Shown: positions 7,093-13,995, numbered from the stretch's first letter. The stretch: DNA of 14,571 nucleotides from Candidatus Woesearchaeota archaeon (GCA_019323655.1 JAHWGX010000012.1:1-14571), one strand, 5' to 3'. Notes: a model not told the origin generated them from the sequence alone. Numbers and translations: made by a program.

Positions 7093-7926
7093 ATGAAATG
7101 TGATAACTCAAGACTTTTGCGGGATTCATTAGTGAGATATGTATTTCCATTTCTCAACAAAAATAATGCAAAAAAAAGAAAGCAGAGCAGACTTGAGGAG
7201 ACAGTAAACAGAGAAAAGGCAAAGCTAAAGCCTTTAGAGCTTGTTTTTCTGGAAGATCTGGTAAACTCGTTTTTGGCTGACAAGAAAACCGGAATGTCAG
7301 ACAAAATAAAAACACAAAATATTTCTTTGTTGGGGGACAGCGGTGACGGGAAGGACTTACTTATGCAATTTGCTGCAGAAAGAAAAAAAGAAGATAAGGG
7401 TAAATTGCCCTATTCTGTTTCAATAAAATATGAACAGAATGAAGGCAAAGAAGAGCTCAGCATTAAAATTAAGTTAGGCAGTTCATCAAAGAATGAAAAA
7501 TCAGAAAAAGTAAATGGCTTAGAAGAGGATAAAAAAGAATATTCTTTTGTAATAGCAAAAGAGAATAAGGCAAAGGACAGTTATTCCTTAAGCTTAGTTT
7601 ATGAAAACAACTATGAGCAGGAGAGGCTGAGCGTTACCTATAAATCCACAATAGGCACATACCTTAACAGAAGGCAGGAAGCCATTAATGATTTTACTGA
7701 CAGGGTTCCGGGGAAACATATGCATATACTTCCTGAGAGCCTGATGGGAGGAATTCTTGGGTTTACTTACCTGGGGGAAAATTTCATGGCAAGAAGGGCA
7801 GATTTAACAGGGGAAACTGCAAAAATGGTGGACATACACGAAAGCATACACACGCCTAATGAATATGAGACAAGGGTTCTTACTTCGTGGATTATGGCAA
7901 AAGAAAGGCTTAAGTATATCAAATAA
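7093..7926 (+). CDS. Unknown protein with C-terminal HExxH metallopeptidase-like motif
   Basis: I do not recognise this 277-residue protein as a named family. Residues 1-60 are basic and helical, without signal peptide or membrane helix. Residues about 105-205 hold two or three similar charged beta-hairpin units (YSVSIKYEQNEGKEELSIKIKL; YSFVIAKENKAKDSYSLSLVYE; ERLSVTYKS), low in hydrophobics except on alternating positions. The C-terminal part is compact: LPESLMGGILGFTYLGENF, then ETAKMVDIHESIHTPNEYET. HESIH (249-253) fits the HExxH zinc-protease signature with Glu257/Glu259 as possible third ligands, although the spacing is shorter than in most gluzincins. It may be a cytosolic metallopeptidase or a metal-binding protein that only looks like one. 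It has its own TATA-like box and sits between the zinc ribbon and a HAD phosphatase. Confidence 0.7.
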   Translation: MKCDNSRLLRDSLVRYVFPFLNKNNAKKRKQSRLEETVNREKAKLKPLELVFLEDLVNSFLADKKTGMSDKIKTQNISLLGDSGDGKDLLMQFAAERKKEDKGKLPYSVSIKYEQNEGKEELSIKIKLGSSSKNEKSEKVNGLEEDKKEYSFVIAKENKAKDSYSLSLVYENNYEQERLSVTYKSTIGTYLNRRQEAINDFTDRVPGKHMHILPESLMGGILGFTYLGENFMARRADLTGETAKMVDIHESIHTPNEYETRVLTSWIMAKERLKYIK

Positions 7927-7940
7927 TAAAAAAAATAAAC

Positions 7941-7949
7941 TATTATAAA
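7941..7949 (+). promoter_or_regulatory. TATA-like box of the HAD phosphatase gene
   Basis: TATTATAAA is centred about 24 bp before ATG 7969 in an otherwise A-rich spacer; there is no SD. Confidence 0.45.
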
Positions 7950-7968
7950 ACCAATGTCTTAAAACAAA

Positions 7969-8718
7969 ATGGACAGAAAAGTCTTAGTTCTTGATTTTGA
8001 TGGAGTGATTTGTGATAGCCTAAATGAATGCATGCTTTCTTCGTATAATGCTTACCTGAAAATAAAAGGGCTGAACAGGATAAAAGATTTGAACGAGATT
8101 GATTCAGAAAAGAAAAAAGAATTTTCCGGTTTAAGGCCTTTTCTGAGAGAGGGGAAAGACTATGTTCTCTTCTTTTGGATTATAGAAAACAAAATTGCTG
8201 TAAGGACTCAAAAAGACTTTGACAGGGTGAGAGCGCAACAGGAACATGATCTGCCATTATACGAACAGGAATTTTATAAAGAAAGGGAATTCCTGTTAAG
8301 CTGCAATAAGGAAAAGTGGCTAAGCTTAAATCCTTTGTATACTAAAGACTTTTTCAGGGAAATAAATAATTTTGTGAATGTTTTCATATTAACTACGAAG
8401 AGAAAAGAATATGTAATTGAAATTTTGGATTACCACAGAATAAGCTTTCCTGAAGAGAATGTAATCTATACCGAAGCTCAGGATAAAATAAAAAACCTGT
8501 TAGATCTGGTTAAGAAAAAAGACTTGTTACCAGACAAATGCGCCTTTGTGGAGGATCAGGTAGAGTTTTTGACTGAAGCTAAAAATTTTAATATAAACGT
8601 TTTTTTGGCTGGCTGGAGTTATGCTTCTGAGGAGCAAAAGGAGAAGGCAAGAAAAAATAGTATAAAGGTAATAAACAAAAAAGATTTTGAAAGAGTAATG
8701 AAAGAATTTGGCTGCTGA
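7969..8718 (+). CDS. HAD-superfamily phosphatase (phosphoglycolate-phosphatase-like)
   Basis: The 249-residue protein has the HAD motifs in order. Motif I is VLVLDFDGVICDS, with nucleophile Asp9 and acid/base Asp11. Motif II is FILTTKRKE (Thr142). A motif III lysine is probably Lys173 or Lys175 in DKIKNLL. Motif IV is CAFVEDQVEF (Glu195-Asp196). A helical cap (about 15-125) is inserted after motif I, as in the C1-cap phosphoglycolate phosphatase/beta-phosphoglucomutase group, which act on small phosphorylated metabolites. The cap is rich in Lys, Arg and Phe and does not reveal the substrate. The end of the protein (VFLAGWSYASEEQKEKA) fits the strand after motif IV. The gene has its own TATA-like box and a separate one follows for the next gene. 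Confidence 0.85.
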   Translation: MDRKVLVLDFDGVICDSLNECMLSSYNAYLKIKGLNRIKDLNEIDSEKKKEFSGLRPFLREGKDYVLFFWIIENKIAVRTQKDFDRVRAQQEHDLPLYEQEFYKEREFLLSCNKEKWLSLNPLYTKDFFREINNFVNVFILTTKRKEYVIEILDYHRISFPEENVIYTEAQDKIKNLLDLVKKKDLLPDKCAFVEDQVEFLTEAKNFNINVFLAGWSYASEEQKEKARKNSIKVINKKDFERVMKEFGC

Positions 8719-8730
8719 AAATAAAAAACA

Positions 8731-8739
8731 TTTTTAAAT
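8731..8739 (+). promoter_or_regulatory. TATA-like box of the tRNA methylthiotransferase gene
   Basis: TTTTTAAAT is centred about 26 bp before ATG 8761. The spacer has no SD-like motif, so the transcript is probably leaderless. Confidence 0.5.
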
Positions 8740-8760
8740 TTACTGACAGTTCTTAGGCTG

Positions 8761-10044
8761 ATGACAGGAGTATACCTACAGACCCATGGGTGCACTGCAA
8801 ATTTTTCCGAATCAGAAGCAATGAGCGGTTTGCTGGTCAAGGCAGGCTTTTTTATATTGGACAATGCAGAGCACTCAGATGTAATTGTAATCAGCATTTG
8901 CACTGTTAAAGGCCATAGTGTCGCTTTGAGGGAGATAAAGAAGTTTAGCGAGCAATTTCCTGACAAAAAACTGGTTGTTGCCGGATGCATAAGCAGGGAC
9001 ATAATACCAAAAATAAGGAAAATAAATCAGGAAGCCAGCTTAGTCAATACCCATAATGTTTACAGGATTGTGGAAGCAGTTGAAGAGTCATTGCAGGGGA
9101 ATGTTCTGGAAGCGCTTACATACGATAGGGCCAATAAGGCAGAGCTGCCTAAGGTAAGGTCAAACAAGGTTGTCGGAATAGTGCCGATAGCATCCGGCTG
9201 CGCGGATTTCTGCTCTTACTGCTCTGTCAGGCTGATTAAGGGAAATATTTTCAGCTATCCTGAAGCATGCATTATAGATGAGGTTAAGAAGAATGTTGGG
9301 CAAGGGTGCAAGGAGATATGGCTGACCTCACAAGACAATGGAGCCTATGGCATGGATGAGGGAAAAAGAAAGCTGCCAAAACTGCTGGAAGAAATTCTTG
9401 ACAAGGTTAATGGGAATTACAAAATCAGGCTGGGAATGATCAACCCGAGGCATGTTATGGGAATGATTGATGAGCTTACCCAGATTTACCAGGATGACAG
9501 AATCTTCAAATTTTTGCATATTCCTGTTGAGTCCGGAAATAATGAGATCCTTGGCAGGATGAGAAGAAAATACAATGTTCATGAGTTCAAGGAGACAGTC
9601 AGTAAGTTCAGGAGGTATGTTAAAGACATAACAATAGCAACTGACATAATTGTGGGGTTTCCCACAGAGACAGAGATTCAGTTTCAGGATTCTTTGCATT
9701 TAGTCCAGGAAATAAAGCCGGACATACTGAATATTTCAAGGTTTTCCCCAAGGCAGAGCACGATGGCATCAAAAATGAAGCAGCTGCCTGGAGACATAAA
9801 AAGAGAAAGGAGCAGGATTTTAACAGAGCTTTTTAAGGCTGTAGCTTTAAACCAAAACAAAAAATGGCTTGGATGGGAAGGAAAAATTATAATAGATGAA
9901 ACAGGAAAAAATAATACGCATGTTGGAAGAAACTTTGCATACAAGCCAGTGATTGTAAGGGGGAATTTTAATTTAGGCGACGAAACTAATGTAAAGGTAA
10001 ATGACTGCACTGCTTATGACCTAAGGGCAGATGTTTTAGGTTAA
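8761..10044 (+). CDS. tRNA N6-threonylcarbamoyladenosine (t6A37) methylthiotransferase, archaeal Cdkal1/e-MtaB type
   Basis: This radical-SAM enzyme adds a methylthio group to t6A at position 37 of ANN-decoding tRNAs (ms2t6A). The 427 residues show the three-domain MiaB family plan. The N-terminal UPF0004 domain has cluster cysteines Cys11 (THGCTANFSESE), Cys47 (ISICTVK) and Cys76 (VAGCISRD). The radical-SAM core has CADFCSYC (Cys147, Cys151, Cys154). The C-terminal TRAM domain (about 365-427) should bind the tRNA. LGMINPRHV and FLHIPVESGNNEILGRMRR are further family signatures. Minor oddities are THGCTAN for the usual TYGC..N and SICTV for NTCTV. The t6A- rather than i6A-type assignment rests on the archaeal setting and overall resemblance, not on a diagnostic residue. 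Confidence 0.9.
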   Translation: MTGVYLQTHGCTANFSESEAMSGLLVKAGFFILDNAEHSDVIVISICTVKGHSVALREIKKFSEQFPDKKLVVAGCISRDIIPKIRKINQEASLVNTHNVYRIVEAVEESLQGNVLEALTYDRANKAELPKVRSNKVVGIVPIASGCADFCSYCSVRLIKGNIFSYPEACIIDEVKKNVGQGCKEIWLTSQDNGAYGMDEGKRKLPKLLEEILDKVNGNYKIRLGMINPRHVMGMIDELTQIYQDDRIFKFLHIPVESGNNEILGRMRRKYNVHEFKETVSKFRRYVKDITIATDIIVGFPTETEIQFQDSLHLVQEIKPDILNISRFSPRQSTMASKMKQLPGDIKRERSRILTELFKAVALNQNKKWLGWEGKIIIDETGKNNTHVGRNFAYKPVIVRGNFNLGDETNVKVNDCTAYDLRADVLG

Positions 10045-10075
10045 ACCAAATAAAGAGGATAATAAAAAATTAAAT

Positions 10076-10082
10076 AAAAAAA
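10076..10082 (-). terminator. Oligo-T terminator of the acidic small protein gene
   Basis: The minus strand has T7 here, starting 7 bp past the stop codon, with a second T-rich run just beyond. This suits termination of the minus-strand gene. Confidence 0.4.
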
Positions 10083-10088
10083 TAAGAA

Positions 10089-10250
10089 TTACTCTCCGCT
10101 GCCTTCAGCCGCATCTTCGCTGCTTTCTCCAGTCTGGGCTTCACCACATTCCTTTTTTGTTTCCTCTTTTTGCTCCTCTGTCGCTTCTTCTTTCTTCTCT
10201 TCTGCTGGCTGTTCAGCAGGTGTTTCCTGAGTTTGTTCTTCTTCTGCCAT
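10089..10250 (-). CDS. Hyperacidic disordered small protein (53 aa) with a strong SD
   Basis: ATG at 10250 on the minus strand opens 53 codons ending in TAA at 10089. The protein starts MAEEEQTQETPAEQPAEE, is dominated by Glu with Lys, Gln, Ala, Ser and Thr, has a single Cys35, no hydrophobic core, and ends EDAAEGSGE. It should be intrinsically disordered. Translation is well supported: GGAGGTGT (10254-10261) lies just before the ATG and matches the archaeal anti-SD over at least 7 bases, the best in the window. A TATA-like ATATTATATT near 10299-10308 gives a leader of about 30 nt. The function is unknown; it could be a ribosome- or chaperone-associated acidic tail protein or a charge-buffering peptide. 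Confidence 0.65.
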   Translation of the reverse strand: MAEEEQTQETPAEQPAEEKKEEATEEQKEETKKECGEAQTGESSEDAAEGSGE

Positions 10251-10290
10251 TTTACACCTCCAAAAATTTTAGCAAAAAGTCCAGTAATAC

Positions 10291-10298
10291 AAAAAAAA
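10291..10298 (-). terminator. Oligo-T terminator of the TFB-like zinc-ribbon gene
   Basis: The minus strand carries T8, about 33 bp after the zinc-ribbon stop codon and just at the proposed promoter of the acidic-protein gene. It could separate the two small transcription units. Confidence 0.4.
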
Positions 10299-10331
10299 TA
10301 TAATATTATTTAAGAGTTTCTGAAATCAGGA

Positions 10332-10469
10332 TTAATCAAGAACAAGCCCGCATTTTTTGCAGTAAGCTTCCCCCTTTTCAAGGCCTATCTCCCTGCTTCC
10401 GCAGTCGGGGCACACTCTAACCTTTTCTTCATGCTTCAAGCTTTCAAGACTGTTACCCCCAAGTTCCAT
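10332..10469 (-). CDS. Stand-alone TFB/TFIIB-type zinc ribbon (45 aa)
   Basis: Starting at ATG 10469, the 45 residues are MELGGNSLESLKHEEKVRV, then a zinc ribbon: CPDCGSREI (Cys20, Cys23), EKGEAYCKKCGLVLD (Cys37, Cys40). The order CPxCGS..., a basic/acidic hairpin, then CxxCGLVLD closely matches the N-terminal ribbon of transcription factor B (TFIIB in eukaryotes), which contacts RNA polymerase. The cyclin repeats of TFB are absent and the frame stops right after the ribbon. A longer frame starts at 10571 but would run through the proS promoter. A TATA-like TTTAAAAAT at 10490-10498 sits about 25 bp before ATG 10469, supporting the short form. It is divergent from proS. Confidence 0.72.
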   Translation of the reverse strand: MELGGNSLESLKHEEKVRVCPDCGSREIGLEKGEAYCKKCGLVLD

Positions 10470-10552
10470 ACCCCCTAAAAACAGGGGAGGATTTTTAAAT
10501 ATTTTGGTTTTTCTGATGTTTTTGGTGTCTAATACACAACGTACCACAAAAA

Positions 10553-10562
10553 CTTTAAATAC
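10553..10562 (+). promoter_or_regulatory. TATA box of proS
   Basis: CTTTAAATAC is centred about 27 bp before ATG 10584. It supports that ATG over the GTG at 10575, which would sit inside or before the predicted transcript start. Confidence 0.55.
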
Positions 10563-10583
10563 ACTGATCAAGGCGTGTTCCTT

Positions 10584-12020
10584 ATGGCAAAAAAAGAAGA
10601 AAAGCTTGGCATCTTAATAAAAAAGACAGAGGACTTTTCTGAATGGTACAATGAGGTTGTTATCAAGTCAGAGCTTGCAGAGCATTCCGTAATTAAAGGG
10701 TTTATGGTCATAAAGCCGAGGGGCTATGCAGTCTGGGAAAGAATTCAGGATTACTTTGACAAAAGGATAAAGCATTTGGGAGTAAAAAATGCCTATTTCC
10801 CATTGCTTGTTCCTGAATACTTTTTTAAGAAAGAGGCAGAGCATGCAGAAGGGTTTGCTCCTGAGCTGGCGTGGATATCTGAGAAAGAGGAAGGAGTAAG
10901 GTATGCCATAAGGCCGACATCAGAGACAATAATGTATGACTCTTATGCAAAATGGATAAGAAGCTGGAGAGATCTGCCTTTGCGGGTAAACCAATGGTGC
11001 AATGTTCTCAGGTGGGAGGTAAAGCAGACAAAGCTGTTTTTAAGAACCAGGGAGTTTTTATGGCAGGAAGGGCATTGCGTCTATGAAACAGAGGAGGAAT
11101 GCAATAAGGAGGCATTAACTTACCTTAACGAGTACAAAAAATTATGCGAGGGCATGCTGGCAATACCTGTTCTGGGAGGCAAAAAAACCGAAAAGGAAAA
11201 GTTTGCAGGAGCTAAAATAACTTACACTCTGGAGGCTTTAATGCCTGACGGCAAAGCCCTGCAGATGGGCACAAGCCACAACCTCGGGCAGAATTTTGCA
11301 AAAGCATTTAATGTTAAGTTTTTGGGGAGAGATGAGAAAGAATATTTGCCGTGGCAGAATTCATGGGGCTTCTCAACAAGGCTGATAGGGGCTTTGGTTA
11401 TGGCGCATTCCGATGATAAAGGGTTAGTTTTGCCTCCAAAAGTCGCTCCTGTACAGCTTGTGATAGTGCCGATTTACAAAACTGATAATAAAGATAAGGT
11501 AATCAAGAAGGCAGTTGAAATAAAAAACAAGCTTAGAGCTTATGATATTGTGCTTGACGACAGGGATGGCTATACACCCGGATGGAAATTCAATGAGTGG
11601 GAGCTTAAGGGAATACCTTTGAGGATTGAAATCGGGCCGAAGGATATTGAGAAAAAGCAGGCAGTTTTAGTGAGAAGGGATAATAACCAAAAAGAGTTTG
11701 TAAAATTAACACAATTGGATAAGAAAATAAAAATTGCCTTGGAGGATATGCAAAACAGCATGTTTGAAAAGGCAAAGAAACTGTTGGAAGCGAACGTTGC
11801 AGAAGCAAACAACTGGGATGATTTTTTAAAGCAGCTAAAAAACAGGAAGCTTGTCAAGGCATTTTTCTGCGGCAATGTAGAATGTGAGGATTCTATAAAA
11901 GACAAAACAGGAGGAGCAACTTCCAGGCTGATTCCTTTGGAGCAGATAAAACAAACAGGCAAATGCGTCCATTGCGGCGAAGAAGGAAAGCATCTGGTTT
12001 ATTTTGGAAAAGCGTATTGA
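10584..12020 (+). CDS. proS: Prolyl-tRNA synthetase, archaeal/eukaryotic type
   Basis: ProRS charges tRNA-Pro with proline in the cytosol. From ATG 10584 it has 478 residues, the usual size of the archaeal-type enzyme that lacks the bacterial editing insert. Class II landmarks are present: the motif 1 region KGFMVIKPRGYAVWERIQ (38-55); RPTSET (110-115); motif 2 NVLRWE...RTREFLWQEGH (140-163); and motif 3 WGFSTRLIGALVMAHSDD. An anticodon-binding domain starts VAPVQLVIVPIY. The C-terminal zinc domain keeps four cysteines (429, 434, 461, 464) and the protein ends with Tyr, as archaeal ProRS proteins do. The frame could extend three codons to GTG 10575, but the conserved start MAKKEEK and the TATA spacing favour ATG. 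It is divergent from the small zinc ribbon and convergent, 3 bp apart, with the membrane-protein gene. Confidence 0.96.
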   Translation: MAKKEEKLGILIKKTEDFSEWYNEVVIKSELAEHSVIKGFMVIKPRGYAVWERIQDYFDKRIKHLGVKNAYFPLLVPEYFFKKEAEHAEGFAPELAWISEKEEGVRYAIRPTSETIMYDSYAKWIRSWRDLPLRVNQWCNVLRWEVKQTKLFLRTREFLWQEGHCVYETEEECNKEALTYLNEYKKLCEGMLAIPVLGGKKTEKEKFAGAKITYTLEALMPDGKALQMGTSHNLGQNFAKAFNVKFLGRDEKEYLPWQNSWGFSTRLIGALVMAHSDDKGLVLPPKVAPVQLVIVPIYKTDNKDKVIKKAVEIKNKLRAYDIVLDDRDGYTPGWKFNEWELKGIPLRIEIGPKDIEKKQAVLVRRDNNQKEFVKLTQLDKKIKIALEDMQNSMFEKAKKLLEANVAEANNWDDFLKQLKNRKLVKAFFCGNVECEDSIKDKTGGATSRLIPLEQIKQTGKCVHCGEEGKHLVYFGKAY

Positions 12021-12023
12021 TAA

Positions 12024-12854
12024 CTAAGTTATAAAAGTCTCCATCTTATATAAGGGTACCCACTTTCCATAAATATTTAGAAAATATTTCATATACCCAT
12101 GACCCTGATAAGGCCCATACCAGCATGAATAATCTGCTATGGCAACTAGCTTATAGTTGTATATCACAGATTTACATTCTTCTTGTTTTAAGCCTTTCTC
12201 GCTACTAAAAGTAGAAACTATGAAGTTGGTGAAAAGAATAGCAATAAGAAAAATAAAAGCAATTTGTTTAAAGTTGTATTTTAATGGCCTCTTTATCTTA
12301 GTTGTTAAATAGTAGATTAGATAAAAATAGCCTAAATAGGAGAGTACAGCCATCATTAGGGTATTATACTTGGTGACTATGTCACTTGAAACGAAATAGA
12401 AAGCAGGATAATGCACATACTGCAGGATTTTGTACAGAAGATATCTAATTATTTCTGGAGAGAATAAGATTAGTAAAACTGCAACAATTGCTGAACTATC
12501 CTGCCAAGATTTTAGAATGGGAACTTTTTTTATTTTTGATTTTATGGCTTCTATTAATCTAAACTTTGCTATGAGGCAGGAGATGATATATATTGCCAGA
12601 AGAACTCCTCCAATAAAGAAAGTGAAAGCCAATAAAAAATCTATTTCAGGAAAATTTACAGTAGCCCACATAAAACCAACTTTATAAGTAAAAGAAAGGA
12701 AATTATTTTCCCCTTCGAAATACATACTCCCAAACCTCAAATTACCTTTTCCTATTACGATAAGGAAAATGTAAGTAATCAGTGCAAGTAAGATAAATGT
12801 TGTTAGTTTATTCCGAGTAGGCTTTAAAAATTCTATAACCTCTTCTTTTTCCAT
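12024..12854 (-). CDS. Membrane protein of unknown function, five transmembrane helices
   Basis: I do not recognise this 276-residue protein. Five hydrophobic helices are visible at about 18-35, 72-96, 120-145, 165-184 and 196-216. The loops at 97-119 and 185-195 are strongly basic, so by the positive-inside rule the N-terminus is cytosolic. The C-terminal 60 residues, with Cys227 and Cys244 as a possible disulfide pair and many aromatics (DYSCWYGPYQGHGYMKY), face outside. The ATG at 12854 lies inside the end of the PRPP synthetase gene (22-bp overlap) and has no good SD, so translation is probably coupled. The outward C-terminal domain might sense or bind something at the surface; nothing ties it to PRPP directly. 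Confidence 0.8.
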   Translation of the reverse strand: MEKEEVIEFLKPTRNKLTTFILLALITYIFLIVIGKGNLRFGSMYFEGENNFLSFTYKVGFMWATVNFPEIDFLLAFTFFIGGVLLAIYIISCLIAKFRLIEAIKSKIKKVPILKSWQDSSAIVAVLLILFSPEIIRYLLYKILQYVHYPAFYFVSSDIVTKYNTLMMAVLSYLGYFYLIYYLTTKIKRPLKYNFKQIAFIFLIAILFTNFIVSTFSSEKGLKQEECKSVIYNYKLVAIADYSCWYGPYQGHGYMKYFLNIYGKWVPLYKMETFIT

Positions 12855-13723
12855 TTTTTTAGGACTTCTGCTATCAACCCAGAAACATCAATTTTAGCAG
12901 CCTTGTTTGGTATTGTGTTTGTAGTGGTAACCTTAATATTAGCCTTTCTTAATTTTTTTAGTGCATTTTCAACAAAAATTCCATGTACAGCTATGCAATA
13001 AAATTTTTTTGCGCCTAATTTTTTAATTTTTTTTGCCGCTTCTATGATTGTGTTTCCAGTGCTGATCATGTCATCAACAAAAACAATGTTTTTATTATTG
13101 ATTTCAATTTTTTTGTTTAAGCTGACTTTGACTTTCCTGCCAGAATACCTTTTCTTTTCCAAGATTAAGTTATCGCAGCCTATTTTCTCAGCAACTTTTC
13201 TTGCCCATTTGTAGCTTTCCCAGTCAGGGCCGACAATCAACGGGTTTTTTATGCTTTTTTTAATATAATCTGCGATGTAGGGATTGGCGCTTAATTTTTT
13301 AGCTGGGATGGAAAATAAGTGGGAAAGCTGTGTTTCCCTATGAAGATGGGGGTCGATAATGTATGCTTTGTCAAAATATCTGCTGATAAGCTTATCCATT
13401 ATTTTATTGCTTATAACCTGGCCTGGCTTGAATCTCCTGTCCTGCCTCATGTAAGGAAAATATGGCGCAACAAGAAAAACTTTTTTTGCTCCTAATTCCT
13501 TGGCAGTTTCAGCTGCAAATACTGATTCAATTATGCAATCGCTTATGTTACCGTAGAAAGACTGGACTAAAACAACTATTTTGCCTTTTATATTGGCTGT
13601 CAGCCTTATGTTAAGCTCATTATCTGGAAATTTCTTTACTTTCAGCGCAGAATAAGGCTTTTTCAGCTTATTGGCTATTTTCTTTGCTAAATGGCTTCCA
13701 TGCGAGCATCCTATAATCAGCAT
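12833..13723 (-). CDS. prs: Ribose-phosphate pyrophosphokinase (PRPP synthetase)
   Basis: The enzyme makes PRPP from ribose 5-phosphate and ATP for purine, pyrimidine, His, Trp and NAD synthesis. The 296 residues match archaeal PRPP synthetases, which are shorter than bacterial ones. Motifs are KFPDNE (31-36), YFPYMRQDRRFKPGQ (88-102, ATP/flexible loop), DPHLH (124-128), GPDWES (165-170), and the PRPP loop FVDDMISTGNT (215-225). IDVSGLIAEVL near the end is the usual C-terminal signature. The tail is very Lys-rich (KKWKKKRL). The ATG at 13723 has no SD; a TATA box about 28 bp upstream suggests a leaderless transcript that also carries the overlapping membrane-protein gene. Confidence 0.96.
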   Translation of the reverse strand: MLIIGCSHGSHLAKKIANKLKKPYSALKVKKFPDNELNIRLTANIKGKIVVLVQSFYGNISDCIIESVFAAETAKELGAKKVFLVAPYFPYMRQDRRFKPGQVISNKIMDKLISRYFDKAYIIDPHLHRETQLSHLFSIPAKKLSANPYIADYIKKSIKNPLIVGPDWESYKWARKVAEKIGCDNLILEKKRYSGRKVKVSLNKKIEINNKNIVFVDDMISTGNTIIEAAKKIKKLGAKKFYCIAVHGIFVENALKKLRKANIKVTTTNTIPNKAAKIDVSGLIAEVLKKWKKKRL

Positions 13724-13746
13724 AGGGTTATATGAAAATATGTTGT

Positions 13747-13754
13747 ATTTATAT
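13747..13754 (-). promoter_or_regulatory. TATA box of prs
   Basis: On the minus strand this reads as part of CATATAAATAC, centred about 27 bp before the prs ATG at 13723. There is no SD, consistent with a leaderless mRNA. Confidence 0.55.
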
Positions 13755-13788
13755 GTTGCTAAAATATTTATTTGGAAATCTTATCTTG

Positions 13789-13995
13789 ACTAGCTCTACC
13801 CAAAAGTTATTTTCGGACTGGGGCAGAGCGGAACTTTAGGCAAAAATCCCTATCGGGCAGTTTTGGTTAATATCCTTGCATGATTCTGCCCACCCACCTC
13901 CCCTGAAAAAGCCCCAGCCCTTTTTTTGAATGAATCTTTGATTTCCGGGTAGTGGTGCGAGAAGGGTTGTTTTAGGTAAAAAGGGATAGACTAGT
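13789..13995. ncRNA. Candidate structured RNA between prs and the following gene (strand undecided)
   Basis: This block has no convincing ORF and is clearly richer in G and C than its surroundings. Its ends can form a closing helix: ACTAG (13789-13793) and TCTA (13795-13798) pair with CTAGT (13991-13995) and TAGA (13987-13990), with one bulged C. Inside lie three perfect nested helices. CTGGGGC (13818-13824) pairs with GCCCCAG (13911-13917). GGGCAG (13855-13860) pairs with CTGCCC (13886-13891). CCCTTTTT (13918-13925) pairs with AAAAAGGG (13978-13985). The first and last of these abut and could stack. A + strand TATA-like AAAATATTTA (13761-13770) would start RNA near 13790; a minus-strand one near 14022-14032 would start near 14000, so both strands fit. 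I match it to no known family (not a tRNA and too short for a typical archaeal RNase P or SRP RNA). Evidence is pairing and composition only. Confidence 0.45.

Noticed and set aside
10089..10250. Calling the acidic 53-aa protein a Pup-like modifier
   Set aside because: Only composition and a GSGE ending agree; Pup's conserved C-terminal helix region and GG(E/Q) end are missing and no ligase or proteasome-ATPase gene is in the window.
10470..10571. Longer start (10571) for the TFB-like zinc ribbon on the minus strand, giving 79 aa
   Set aside because: It would cover the proS promoter and the ribbon gene's own TATA-like box; the added residues (VFKVFVVRCVLDTKN...) do not resemble the family. 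ATG 10469 is preferred.
10575..10583. GTG start for proS adding three residues
   Set aside because: ATG 10584 fits the TATA spacing and the usual short basic N-terminus better.
13911..13927. GCCCCAGCCC followed by T7 as a bacterial-type intrinsic terminator
   Set aside because: There is no adjacent hairpin arm; the GC stretch pairs with a distant segment instead. T7 could still end a shorter RNA starting near 13790.
13860..13990. Short open frames on both strands of the GC-rich block, for example a minus-strand frame of about 30 codons
   Set aside because: They lack start codons or stop quickly, have no SD or TATA in the right place, and several frames look equally open, which fits a non-coding element better.
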